Source: Bolinopsis microptera
Taxonomy: Eukaryota; Ctenophora; Tentaculata; Lobata; Bolinopsidae
Assembly: GCF_026151205.1 (NCBI RefSeq)
Contig: NC_087077.1
Coordinates: 11,444,983-11,508,982 of the forward strand
DNA: 64,000 nt
Reading direction: 5' to 3'
Shown here: in pieces, positions 34,225 through 45,213 of the stretch
Layout: each line of letters begins with the position of its first letter
Position numbering within the stretch: the first letter of the stretch is position 1
Notes under the pieces: model-generated
The model's input: only the letters and a program-made list of their open reading frames with translations
The model's database searches: none
What the model was told of the DNA's origin: nothing
Translations under genes and position numbers: made by a program

Positions 34225-35477
34225 TGTTTATAGTCTGTGCTGAGGGGTGTTAACTGCTTGTTATGGTCCGGGTATGTGATTATCCGTCCGGTAAGGGAGG
34301 ATATCGAGCCTAAACCAGGTGGTTAAGTGCCCTTGAGGCCTGGTTTGGTTATAATATAGCGGGGTGAAAAGGTGAAGTGTATCAAATGTTCAGATGTTAT
34401 TTAAGACTTAAGAGCAATGAAATTAAACCTTAAAAGTCCCCGCCCAGAATTAAATGATACAAACTCAATCTTCCAGACAGTGAACATCGTGTGGTTACTT
34501 TAGGAAGAACAAACTATATAAGCCTTAAATATATATTTAAGGCTCCTTGTGCCATGGCCTAATGAAGTTTTTGTTGTTGCTTGTTGAAATGATTTTAAAA
34601 TATCGTCGATCGCCATTCGGTGGGGAATGTTCCTGTACTGCCCATGATTCCTATTATTGTTTGAATTACAGGTCACTTTGAACTCTTAAAAACTGTTAAA
34701 AATCGTGAGGAAAATTTCGAGCCGTTGGTGGCTGTGGAACTTGACAGTTGACAAAGGGTGGGCCAGTCGGCCGATATATGAATCAATTTGCTACAACGAT
34801 GAAATTGATTATTTGCCTCATGCATGACACTTCACACTTTAAAAATGAACCTGGTAACAAATTTCTGCAGCCAAGGTGTTGACAAATAACCTATAGACAT
34901 GCAAGGTTCAGGTTATTTGACGTATACGGCCGGGGCCAGCGTTGACCAAGATTTACGCCCTTCATTGTTTTCATATTTGTAATTGTAGGATATAAAGTTT
35001 ATCAATTAGATGTACGTTGTACCGCAATGATATAATTACCAAATATCTATCACACGCCTGAAAGTGCTCAATCTAACAGTATCTATTAATTGTAGAATCT
35101 GATATGATTAATTTCACATTCCTTACTTTGTGTCACTCTCATTCGTCATCTTCATTATTCATGTCAAGCTCATGTTTAACACAGAAATTTAGCATTTGAT
35201 ATTATTGTTTGCATTTTTGCCACCATTCAAAAATAGATACCTTATAATCCATTAGCGTTGTGAAATCTGGAATCTGGAATGCTGATTAACCCGGTATGGG
35301 TTCAAAACTCAAAAGTGGTTACAGAAAAAATTTAAAAGAATCACTCAAAGCCACAACTATCTGAAACCAAAACAAATTCAGTAACAAACTCATGTTGCAT
35401 TTCTTTGCCCAAAAAAACGCAGCATGAGTTTGCTGTTTGTTAACATAACAAATTCCGAAAGTGCTTAAAATTCTTAC
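34225..35477. other. Intergenic or 3' part of the lectin gene
   Basis: The lectin exon to the right ends in a splice donor, so its remaining exon(s) should lie here or further left. I could not find a convincing acceptor followed by an in-frame end. The rest is AT-rich and unrecognised. Confidence 0.4.
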
Positions 35478-37392
35478 CCGTGCAAAATTTTCCAGATTCC
35501 CAGATCACTTTGTCTCCATCCAGCTCACTCAAGATCAAATTCCCTCTGTTATTTAGTTCCAGCTTGGTTCCCCTGTTAACGCCACTAGTTTCTGCGTCCC
35601 ATATTGGATCTCCATTTGAATCATACACAACCATGTTTCCATCTGTCTGGATCAATAAGTACGGATCAATCACATCCTTCTTTTCAACCTCTGTTAATCT
35701 TATTTGTTTTCTTTTACAATGTACGACGAGGTTGCCATCTTCCTTTACTTTTAACTTAATGACTCCATTTAAAGACGTTAGGTTTTCATCAGTTCCTATC
35801 TTGACATTATCTCCATTTTGCGTGCACTGGTTTTGTTCACATGAACTTGGGAGCCCACAAAGTATTGTCCATATGCTCTCCGATGTTTTTAGGTCGTACA
35901 GCACCACTCGATCTTCTAGTGCTTCTAACTTTACCCCGTCTGAATGGCCTCCAGTGCCACTGGTCCAAGCTGGTCCAGCTGGAGAACCATCATCGGGTAA
36001 TTTAATGGCCAAGTTTCCATTTGCAAAGAAAGAAAGGTGGCCATTCAGTCCACCAGTTTTGCTCGACCAAGCCTCTTTCTCGTTGCATTCCATCACCAAA
36101 TTTCCAGAATATTCCATCTTTAACACGACATTTTCCATTGGGGAAACTAACTTTTCGCCCGCGTCTAGATAAAAATATATCGGTCTATCTGAATCGTGGA
36201 CCCAATCTCTGGTGCAGGATGAAACATCACATCGTTTCCTCTGACAGGCACCTTCGTCAGTCCCTTCTCCCGCACCCACAGTTCTACCATTTGGACAATT
36301 AGTGCAGGATGTAACTCCTCCTCCTTCGCTGTAAGTACTTTTAGGACAGGGCAGACAGTATATTCTGTCCACAAACTGACCTGGATCACAGTCACGTACG
36401 GTCTTCTTGTAGGCGATAATCTCCTTGGCCTGTATGCATGCTTGTTTGTCGTTATTTGCTGTTAGGTCTTTTTTTCTTAATTCCAGGACATCTCCGCAAG
36501 CTCTAGTGGATTGACATGATATTCGGTGATATTTGTCCAAGTCCTTTGAGAGAAAATCGTCTGTAGTTATATATCCACACGAGTACTTTGTGTACAATGT
36601 GCTGTCAATTACATATACTTCTGCTCCATCCATCCTTAATTCGTAGACTTTTTTACCGCCGAATGTGTATGGAACAACTATGACGGAGTCAATACAGGAC
36701 AGTTCTTCAAATGAACCTCTCCACCAGACATCATTACTTGGCTCTGGTCCAGCATCTGTACACTCACTGTGTGCACCCTTACTCCAGTCTCCATCGATTG
36801 CTTGAGAGGCAATTTCATTTCCATACACCGAACTGAGTGACACTTCCTCGAATTCCACCGTTTGGAGCTGTCCAAAAACCTTCACCTCAGAAAGTCCGTG
36901 TCCCCAGCTATCCTCGTCAGTTAATTTAACCATGTTTCCTACTTTCCCTCCACAGTCTATGGTGTAGGTCTGAGCCTCTTGGTTTTGGTTATCGCTATCT
37001 CCTTTAGTTGAGTCCTCGATCTTTCCACATAATCCAACTTCCTGTTCCACGTTGATTTCACTGTTGAAGAAGACATACACGGCAGTTCCCTTGATTCTGT
37101 CACTACAGCACGTGTCCAATCTATTTGTTATCTTCACTTCGTAGATAGTTCTTTCCCCGGAGAGATAGAGATTCAGGAAGTTTCCGGCAACGTCTTTGTC
37201 TTTAACGCTGTAAAAGGTTTGATAATCACCATCGTAAGCTTTGGAAGGCTGAAATTCCTTGCTTTGGTCAGGGTTTTTGTCTCTGTACCAACTCTTTGCT
37301 TTGGAATCGATAATTTCGATCTGCTCTACTGTACTTAAATTCTCAGTTACCACCAAACTTAGGTGGAAACCCAGGAAGAAGATAAACCTCAT
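35478..37392 (-). CDS. Secreted mosaic lectin: galactose-binding domains, cysteine-rich repeat, B-lectin domains (3' incomplete)
   Basis: One large exon encodes 638 residues from MRFIFFLGFHLSLVV, a signal peptide, and ends at a donor GG/GTAAGA; the frame beyond it is intronic. Order of parts: residues ~24-175 and ~180-335 resemble fucolectin/F5-8C-like galactose-binding folds (AYDGDYQTFYS, LDTCCSDRIKG and EVKVFGQ in the first; IASQAIDGDWSKG and CIDSVIVVP in the second). Residues ~335-385 are a GCC2/GCC3 or ephrin-receptor-like cysteine module (CDPGQF, CLPCPKSTYSEGG, CTNCPNG). Residues ~400-635 are two bulb-type lectin domains with repeats such as EYSGNLVME, KEDGNLVVH, the canonical QTDGNMVVY, and NNRGNLILS. 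Likely an extracellular glycan binder, in defence or adhesion. The frame is open 39 codons upstream of the chosen start. Confidence 0.8.
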
Positions 37393-37531
37393 ATTTAGCG
37401 TACTAATACATTTCCTTGCTAACCACGGCGAGCAAATATAAACGTGAAAGTAGAATTGAGCAGTTGAGAGAAATGAGCAGTTAAGAGGTAAGTATTTGAA
37501 TAAAGACACTGTTCAAAGCGCTTCGTGTGTT

Positions 37532-37702
37532 TAACTAATGCGTTGTTGTCTGCATCAGGCAGCTCTCCAGTGTGTCTCCCATGCTTTTACACGTTATACT
37601 GAGTATCCTAGGTTAGTTAACTAATGCGCTGTTGTCTGCAGCAGGCAGCTCTCCAGTGTGTCTCAAATGTTTTTACATGTTATATTTAGTATCCTAGGTT
37701 AA
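37532..37702. repeat. Tandem duplication of about 85 bp upstream of the lectin gene
   Basis: Two copies (37532-37614 and 37618-37702) share AACTAATGCG, GCAGCTCTCCAGTGTGTCTC and TATCCTAGGTTA. They lie ~140 bp upstream of the lectin start and so may overlap its promoter. Confidence 0.85.
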
Positions 37703-39162
37703 CCCAACGACTAAGCTCGCTATTCTTGACGGCTAAAACTAATCTTTAGCTCAACATTTGAACACATCATTATGCTTGGTTATGGTAAAAAAATAAAAAC
37801 ATGGGTTGTAAAATCTTAAAATGTCCTTGTTGGGATTAGTCCATGCACCACGACACCACGAGTCACCAGTGATAAAACTCATTCTAGGTGAGTAGAAGGG
37901 TACAGTGTAACAAAGAGCCCCACAGCCCGGCCCGCTATGTGGACCGTGGGGGTGGGGGAGCAGAGGGGAGGGGAAATATTGGTAAAATGTTACGTTACTG
38001 TTAAAACCGATAAAACCGATAATTTTTCTGCTGAAGGAAAAAGCCAAAATGTTTTCCAAATTTCACAAAAAATAATTGTCGACTTTTATCACTGTTTATC
38101 AGTAATCTTGGTAAAGTACCACTTCCTTTCTCCTGAAAATATTAGAGCACCTGTTTTCTTCTCCGGCGAACAGTTGTGCACCAATTCTCCTCAAAATACT
38201 AGAGCACCAGTTTTCTTATCCTGAGAACAGGGGTGAACTTTCTCCAGAAAACAGTATAGCGCTAGTTTCCTTCTCCTGAGAACAGTAACGCACTAGTTCT
38301 TTTCAAAACAGTAGAGTACCGGTTCTCTTCTCCTGAGAAAAGTAGTGCACTAGTTCTCTTCAAAACAAGCTTCTCTTAAAGTCTTGAGAACAGTAGTGCA
38401 CTAGGTAGTTTTCTTCAAAACAGTAGAGCACCGGTTGCCTTCTCTTGAGAACAGTAGTGCACTAGTTTTCTTCAAAACAGTAGAGCACCGGTTGCCTTCT
38501 CCTGAGAACAGTAGTGTACTAGTTTTCTTCAAAACAGTAGAGCACCGGTTCCATTCTCCTGGGACCAGCAGAGCATAAATGATTCAGTGAAGAGTTTCCT
38601 TCTCCTGTGGATAACTTGGAGCAACAGAATCCTTCTCCTGAAGACAAACCTTTTCTGGATTTCTACAGTTCCTACAGTTCTACAGTTCTATAGGTATAAA
38701 AATGTAAATAAACCTCTCAAGCTTACATCCAAGTAAACTACCTCTTCTATCATACTAGAAGACGTTTAGAACTGTTTCTTACATTACCTGGGAACACTGA
38801 ACAAAACCACTCATATTTCCTTCAAATTTCATTGTATTGTGGCAGTATTTTCGGTAATTTCTAGTGAATTTGTATACCGATAAAAATATATTTTATCTAG
38901 ATAAACAGATAATTACTTTTATAAACGAATTATCGGAGATAATTATCGGTTACGATTATTTGAGTGGATAGCCTAGTCCAGTTAAACATATTATCCACCA
39001 ATTATCCTCAGTCTATTACAGACCAGCCTTATTGCGATAACTGGATAACACACACACACTTGCTAGAGTCTAAAGGGTGGGGTGTGTACCGTACCTATTC
39101 AGAGTGAGATCACGGCCCACAAACTTCACTGATCCAGATAAGAAACTCTAAAGAGCTGATGC
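37703..39162. other. Intergenic region containing a 57-bp minisatellite
   Basis: The part at ~38125-38580 is a degenerate tandem array with a ~57-bp unit carrying GAGAACAGTAGTGCACTAGT and AACAGTAGAGCACCGGTT. The remaining sequence is AT-rich without supported exons. Confidence 0.7.
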
Positions 39163-39244
39163 GCACTGTATATTTAACACGTACATACTCCATGTTAACA
39201 CGTGCACTGTATATTTAACACGTACATACTCCATGTTAACACGT
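39163..39244. repeat. Perfect 41-bp tandem duplication
   Basis: The unit starting GCACTGTATATTTAACACGT occurs twice in direct succession (39163-39203, 39204-39244) with no visible differences. Confidence 0.95.
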
Positions 39245-39575
39245 GCCTATAATAATCCTTCTCTACCAGTACCAGGCTAAGTACCAGTCTATCAGAACTC
39301 TAATCTTAGCAATCGTAGCGGTGACCTAAGTGTTATCTGAAGAGTCTGCACGTTGTTCTGTTGTAGTTAGTGCATAACCATTGATATGCAGGGTACTTCC
39401 TACTGTAAGATTGTAGAGATTCACAGTTATCTTACAAGTGTTAGTGCAGACACCCTCCCTCAGTTCATAGGATTCATCTCTTTGTGTAGAGCATTAGTTT
39501 GAGTGTGTTACCATTATCACTATTAGTTGCGGCGTGCTGATTGATTGATTGAGTTTTTCGGTTATTTTTTGACAG

Positions 39576-39844
39576 ATAACCATGGATAACGTGATGCGTA
39601 GTATACAGTAAGTTTAAAATTACAGATGAGATTTTCAACCGAATTGGAAATTAATTTGCCTGATCGCAATCTTCTTAATCCATTGTGCTGCAGGTTGATG
39701 TCTGTAACACTTGGGCTAACGGTTTTTCGAGACCGCACCTACACAATATTAATAAATCATCCTTCCTCAATTCTCAGCACATCCTAAATTCAATGATCCG
39801 TCTATTCTGATCTTTATTTTGTTATAGGTATAACAACCAGTAAT
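39576..39844 (+). other. Possible short spliced transcript or first coding exon
   Basis: A strong acceptor (TTATTTTTTGACAG) is followed by ATAACCATGG, a good start context at 39582, and a donor ACA/GTAAGT at 39608. If joined to an acceptor at ~39828 (GTTATAG) it would encode only 13 residues, MDNVMRSIQYNNQ, then stop. It may be a real first exon whose next exon I did not find, a micropeptide, or chance. The 39.2-39.6 kb region upstream has no other coding sign. Confidence 0.2.
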
Positions 39845-40363
39845 TTTAATTAGGTTCGGCTATTTTCGGTCAAATTAAATTCTTTAAAAAGTCCTAGTTG
39901 GCACTTTGGTACCGATTACCGGGGTCGAATTACAGATCAAGGTGGCCGGAATTCGCAAAATTCCCATCAGGGCATATTTCGTCTCAACGTGGGAATGTAG
40001 AACAGCTGATAATGATAATAGTTCAACTCGATCGTGCTCGTTTTTCGGGAGAAGCGTATAGACATAGTTAATTCGTGACCTTCCTTTATTATACAAGACT
40101 AATTATTAGAATTTTAGATCCTTTTTGGACTCCTTTTACACCCTTTTTAGTTTATATGAGTATATGCGACCCTCTATAATTGTAGACCAACCTTTGTGAG
40201 AATACCAACAAGTTAAAACAAAAATTGTAACATTGAATAATGAAACAAATTCATGGCATCAATCTTCTAGTTCTAGCATATTCTTAAGTGTGAGCGTATT
40301 TGCAGGTTCCGTTGCTGGACCTCACTGTTCCACAGCCATCAGCGTCGGTAACCAATGCTGCTT
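39845..40363. other. Intergenic, nothing recognised
   Basis: AT-rich DNA downstream of the minus-strand cathepsin gene, including its 3' UTR. No supported exon. Confidence 0.4.
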
Positions 40364-41455
40364 TTATTCTTCAACAGAGACGTAGTCAGCATCGGTGTCG
40401 GTCTTTCCTGTTGATTTCAAGGTAGGTACCATTCCGTGTTTGTAGATCTGACAACCGTGATGTCCTCTGCCGGTGTAGAAGTATCCACCCCTTCCCCAAG
40501 CAGCACCCCAGGAGTTCTTCACGATCATAGCATCGCGAGTGTATCCTACAGCGGTGACAGCATGGTTTGCCCTCATTTTACAAGTGTTATCACGGATGAT
40601 ATTATCTTTGTATTTGAAGAAATCATCAGTGGCCTCGTATGCCACAGACACAGCACCAGAGTTCAGGGCACTGATCACATTGCTCTCTCCATCAGAGATA
40701 AACCTGCTTAAACCAATTTTGGCAGCCACGAGTCCGTTGTGAACTCTACTGTAAGAGCAGGCTCCATCTTTAGCCTTGTAGGGTACAGCAGCCAGAGTTG
40801 CAAGACGTCCGGTGTTCATGGAGTAGGCCCAAGCGTCGAAGTATAATCCTCCCTCGCATCCGTTTCTGTTGCTGTAGGTACAGTCGAGGTACTCTTGCTC
40901 AGCGAACTGCTTCATTTTTCCGGTCTGGATAGCATAGTTGGTCTCAACAGCTGCGACAGCAGAGAAAGCCCAGCAAGATCCACATTTACCCTGGTGCTTA
41001 ACTGCTGCAACTTTGCCTTCGTTCCTCCAGTCCTTGGTGGAGGCAGCAGGGACAGAAGACAGGACAAGTTCTTCTTCAGGAACCGGGGCAGAGAGGGAAA
41101 TGTTCAGTCCGAGGTGCTGTTGTTTCTCAGCAACTGTCATGGCTGTGAACTGGTTGATTCCTGGAGAAGTTAGGTTGTTAGTGCTACAAGGGTGTTACAA
41201 ATTGTAAGTGCTACTTTTCAAAATGAGATGTTTATCTGAGACCCACTCGTGTTCCTTGTTGAGCCTGACGATCTGCTTCAGATCGTTCCTGAACAGCCTC
41301 AGTCTCATAGGTCTTTCAGAGAGAAAGAAAGCCTTGCCAAAGTTAACTGTGAACTTATTGAACAAGTTTTTGAGTTATCCAGGAGATTGAAGAACGTGCT
41401 CGTAGTCGATCGAAGCGGCGAGGCCAGCTAGGGTCAGGAAAATTAGAACCTTCAT
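40364..41455 (-). CDS. Cathepsin L-like cysteine protease, with in-frame stop in the propeptide
   Basis: Two exons in coding order: 41455-41215 and 41160-40364, with a 54-bp intron. They join in frame (346 codons). A signal peptide MKVLIFLTLAGLAA leads into an inhibitor I29 propeptide (NFGKAF, LRLFRNDLKQI, INQFTAMT). The mature enzyme starts near VPAASTKDWR. Catalytic residues are all present: Gln137 and Cys143 in KHQGKCGSCWAFS, His280 in RANHAVTAVGY and Asn296 in VKNSWGAAWGRGGY. Known role: lysosomal or secreted protein digestion. Oddity: codon 27 is TAA (41377-41375), early in the propeptide. A 42-nt intron (GTTCTTC to AATAAG) would remove it in frame, but that is unusually short. The mature domain is otherwise intact, so a null allele, an error or a young pseudogene are all possible. 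Confidence 0.85.
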
Positions 41456-41503
41456 GTTGAGATGATATGTCGAATAGTGGTGAAGTAGAAGAGATGGAGG
41501 GGG

Positions 41504-41511
41504 TATTTATA
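41504..41511 (-). promoter_or_regulatory. TATA box of the cathepsin L-like gene
   Basis: On the minus strand the sequence TATAAATA lies 49-56 bases upstream of the ATG in a GC-richer context, placing the likely transcription start ~20-25 bases before the ATG. No splice acceptor sits between, unlike most other genes here. Confidence 0.7.
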
Positions 41512-41519
41512 CTGAGCTC

Positions 41520-42181
41520 ACGCAGTCAGGGTGCTCGTGGCAGATGGTGTGCGTCTATTGTTTTTAGTGTTACTTCCAGTTTTTAGCTCCTTCAAACTGC
41601 ATTAGGCACAGCCTCCTTTTGAAGAAACCTTCTCTTTGTTCAATATGATTTAATTTAGACCGAGTCTCCTTTTCAAAAAACTTTATCTTCATTGAATATG
41701 ATTTGATTTGTACTATCTTTGAGGATTTCATAGTTGCAAATCTTTTGTTCTTAACAATATTGGGGCTTGACTAGTTGATCAAGTGCCACAAAGAGTTATT
41801 AAAAAGTCTCACTTAGTCCTGAAAATTTCGATCAATAACGTTATGGTAGTTTAAAGGCAAAATAATGGTATTGGCCATCGATCACATTTTTGATTTTTGA
41901 TATATTTTCCAATTTAAGGCCGAAATAGGCCTCTGAAAAGTGAAATGATTTTGAAAAGCAATGACCCAATTTCTTACTGATAAATGTAATCAATTATACC
42001 TAAATTGATAATTATACCTAAATGTATAATTATAACACCTTGATCGTGTGCAGAAGTTTTTTTCATTCTACACGATTTTAGCTCTTTTATCTATAAAATT
42101 CCGCATTACTAATTACTTAAGCAATGAATTTAAATCTCCCACCACTTCGATTACTATATTTCTAACAGACCCCTCTGCAGA
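41520..42181. other. Intergenic between divergent cathepsin and SOUL copy 2 genes
   Basis: The two genes point away from each other across ~700 bp. An imperfect ~45-bp motif (CCTTTTGAAGAAACCTTCTC and CCTTTTCAAAAAACTTTATC, near 41612 and 41668) is repeated. An acceptor CCTCTGCAG ends one base before the SOUL copy 2 ATG. Confidence 0.45.
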
Positions 42182-44682
42182 ATGTTTCTGCTACTGATAA
42201 TATGCACGCTGGCTGGAAAGTACAAGGTTAGTCAGGCCCTAAATGCTGACCCTAACATCGACCTTATTGAGATTCAAGACTTCCAAACCCTACCAAACAT
42301 CTGCAACGGCAAAGAGTGCCCCAAGTAAGTATTCTTATCGTGGTAGTGAGTCTGTACTGGTATATTTACGTGGTTTATAATTTGTATTGTCAAGATATGC
42401 ACTTTGTAACAGTCACTATTTCAAAGTATTCAAAGTTTAGGTAGTGAAAGTAGTCTCACAATATTACATTGATCTTCTGATTCCTCTACAACTCACAAAA
42501 AATCCACCTGATCAATGATCGTGAGTGGAATTAATAGAAAATTAAATTGCTCTCGCCGTTTCATGATTTGTAACCGAGTATGTGGTACAATTTGTCTCAT
42601 CGTTCAGACAAATTGAAGCACATACTCGGTTACAAATATTGAATCGGATAGTATCAGGTCAATCAATTTTTCTTCATTTGAGTGGGTCAAATTTAATTTT
42701 TGGGTCAAATTTAATCTTGTCCTGGCGATGGTGTAAAATGTAATTTCGTATCTCTTATATGTTTTAAAACAAATCCCCCTCCAAACATGTAATGAGTTCT
42801 CCGTTCGAATCATTACAAAAGTACAAAGTCGAACAAACGAAATCGAATCTAGCCCACTATAATTTTCTCAGTTATGTAATAAACGTGGCAAGCTAATAAA
42901 CAAAATTTCAAATATTTGTCAGGTATTCAGGTGTGGACGATGTGCGACTTCCCTCCTCAGTAAAAATGAGGGACTATCCGGAAATGAACTGGATCTCATC
43001 AAGCAGGTTAATTATCAGTCTTTGTTAGTCATTCGTTAACAGCATTATGAAACCAATAACACCGATTGCATTTGGCGAAAACTGAAAACTTTTTTTTTGT
43101 GTTAATTACTAATCGGTAATCTGAATCAGTCGATTAACTAGTCAGTCCAACTAATCGACTGAAAAACATCGAACTGCAAATATGTTCTCCAATCCCTTTC
43201 ATGGCAAAACTGAGGTAACAGCTGTATATCCCGCCAGATACGAGCCAGTTGATAATAGTTGTTTGGAGGGCTCTAAAGCCATGGTTGAATACTACGAGGA
43301 ACTCTACAAGTGAGTCAGTCTGTCAGTTTATACTCTAGTTTAATCATAATCTTGGAAATGCTGCTTTTACCAAATTTCAAATTTGGTGAAATGCTGGCTG
43401 TGCGGTTCCAATAAGATACCCCTAAATCTGACCATACATTAGTAACCTGATCAGTGACACTCTACTTAAAATGCATAGAATGTGCTAATTTGTGTCTGGA
43501 TTCCTCCTCTGTCATGTGTAAAACATATATTATGAGTTATTCCCAGCATCAAGTACATATGTGCGTGATCTTGAAGTGATTCAAGATGTCAGTCTCCAGA
43601 AGCAATCGAGGACTCGGAATGTGACGAGACTTTATCTTAAACGGGCTTTATGTTTCACCCACACTTTCCCCGCCTATCTATAGAGCTGTAGTCTATACTT
43701 GTCTAGTAATTAGTTTATCAGATAATATCTCCAAACTTCAAGACAAGGTATCATACTCTTCATCAAAACTTACCTTCCAAATCTGTCGAGTTAACACCCT
43801 TATAGCTTTATGATAAAGTCATAAACTTACACTCTCAAATTCTTCAGTTACTTCAAGGGAGTGAACACTATGGGTCTGCTTATGGAGAGGACTGTGCCTA
43901 TCAGAATTATCGGGCAAATTGATCCCGATACTGAAAAAGTCGTCGTAAGTTCTTATTGTACCTCAACACTTTAAGCAATCGCGCTGTAAATTAAAATGCC
44001 TATCATGACTATTAATAGTATATATTAATATAAGTTAATATATTATTAATGTAAATGTTAGGTGTAATATTAATTTGGGTACTATGTTACGAGGATATTT
44101 TGTTTATGATATGGCTGGATTTTTTCATGGCATTTTCTTTTTACGGAGTTGAGCAAATTGTAGCTAAAAGTCTTATCCTCAGTATTGCCACCTGATGTTC
44201 TTCATCCCTGATATGTACTCCGTTAACGCTCCCGCCCCCCTTTCTGTTGGGATATTTGTGGGGCACAACTGGGAGAAGCGATGTTACGTGGTTGCTATCC
44301 ATGGTAACTACAGTTGGAAACGTGCCATGAAGATTCACAAGGTAATGAGATTGCGGGACTGTTTCAAACCTTTTAGAACCAATAGTTTTACACATTGAGA
44401 TATTGATCAAGACCGAAAACGTTATGTAGACCTACAAATTGTAGATTATTAGTTTTATTCAATTAAATTATTTTATAGACACTCAAGACAGCATATCCCG
44501 TTGTTCGATGATGTATATATTTTGAAATCTCGCAGGTTTTGAACAGCTTCCTGATAAGAAAGCAGGTGACCGGAGTTTCTGTGACCGAGCTTATACTTGA
44601 TATCTACAGTGGTTACGGGGTTCCCAATTCCAAGAAATACAGTGAGCTGCTTCTCTGCATGAAGGTCGACGAATTTTATTGA
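42182..44682 (+). CDS. Secreted SOUL-family (heme-binding protein-like) protein, copy 2
   Basis: Six exons: 42182-42324, 42923-43006, 43238-43309, 43848-43944, 44183-44341 and 44536-44682 (702 nt, 233 residues). The leader MFLLLIICTLAG is a likely signal peptide. Shared with copy 1: NIDLIEIQDF after the leader, CNGKECP, RYEPVDNSCLEGSKA, YFKGVNTMGLLMERTVPIRI, MFFIPDMYSVNAPA, and a last exon with YSGYGVPNSKKYSELLLC. The exon encoding FFIPDMY is exactly 159 nt in both genes, and intron phases agree. Copy 1 lacks the intron between exons 2 and 3. Family role: tetrapyrrole binding; the extracellular role here is unknown. The ATG follows an acceptor by one base, so transcription starts further upstream. 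Confidence 0.85.
42566..42637. ncRNA. Long near-perfect hairpin in SOUL copy 2 intron 1, pre-miRNA-like
   Basis: Arms of 32 bases (42566-42597 and 42606-42637) pair at 30 positions around an 8-base loop, with one small internal mismatch. Size and shape fit a microRNA precursor or a tiny fold-back MITE. The two cannot be told apart from the sequence. It lies in the intron of a plus-strand gene. Confidence 0.4.
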
Positions 44683-45044
44683 GAAAACAAGACCTGAATA
44701 ATTGAATGCAAAAACTGATCTTTCATTGAAAGATTGAAGGCGATCTAAGGATCCATGTTTATTTAATGACCCTGCTTTGATGTGATTTTGAGGAAAAAAG
44801 TAAAAGAGGAACGAATTCGCTTATTGTTTCAAATGCTGGTGTATGAGAAGATTAAAGATATTTGAGAATTTTGACACCATATTTAATGTCAGTTATACCA
44901 CAGATCATTATTTAAGATCGATAGATACCAAGTTCGCATGTGCTGCTTAAAGATATCACTTCAAGTGCACTAGAAGCCTTATTTTCTTGCGTTCTTGAAT
45001 TCTTCTTGATGACACTGATAAGGGATCGTTCAAAAGTTCAAATA
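44683..45044. other. SOUL copy 2 3' region
   Basis: AT-rich, probably 3' UTR at its start. A partial small-MITE end (GGGATCGTTCAAAAGTTC) is seen at ~45022. No exon. Confidence 0.4.
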
Positions 45045-45213
45045 GGGGTCGTTCACATATTACGTAATCAACCGAGGGGGAGGAGGGTTTTCAAATGATA
45101 ACACTAGTGTAATTTTGACACAAATCACAATAGCTATGTGTAAAACTGATTACGGAGGGGGAGGGGGTTGCAAATTGTTCATAAGGTGATTACGTAATAT
45201 GTGAACGACCCTA
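45045..45213. mobile_element. Short MITE of about 170 bp
   Basis: The ends are inverted repeats: GGTCGTTCACATATTACGTA near 45047 and its complement near 45190-45210, flanked by TA. Two G-rich runs (GAGGGGGAGGAGGG and GGAGGGGGAGGGGG) lie inside on the same strand. Degenerate relatives occur at ~25645-25776, ~45340 and ~60220-60370. Confidence 0.85.

Noticed and set aside
35140..35190. Possible last exon of the lectin ending CVKHELDMNNEDDE
   Set aside because: No splice acceptor precedes it in the needed frame and upstream codons are closed.
35480..36172. Plus-strand 230-codon ORF opposite the lectin
   Set aside because: Antisense shadow; the minus strand has clear domains and signal peptide.
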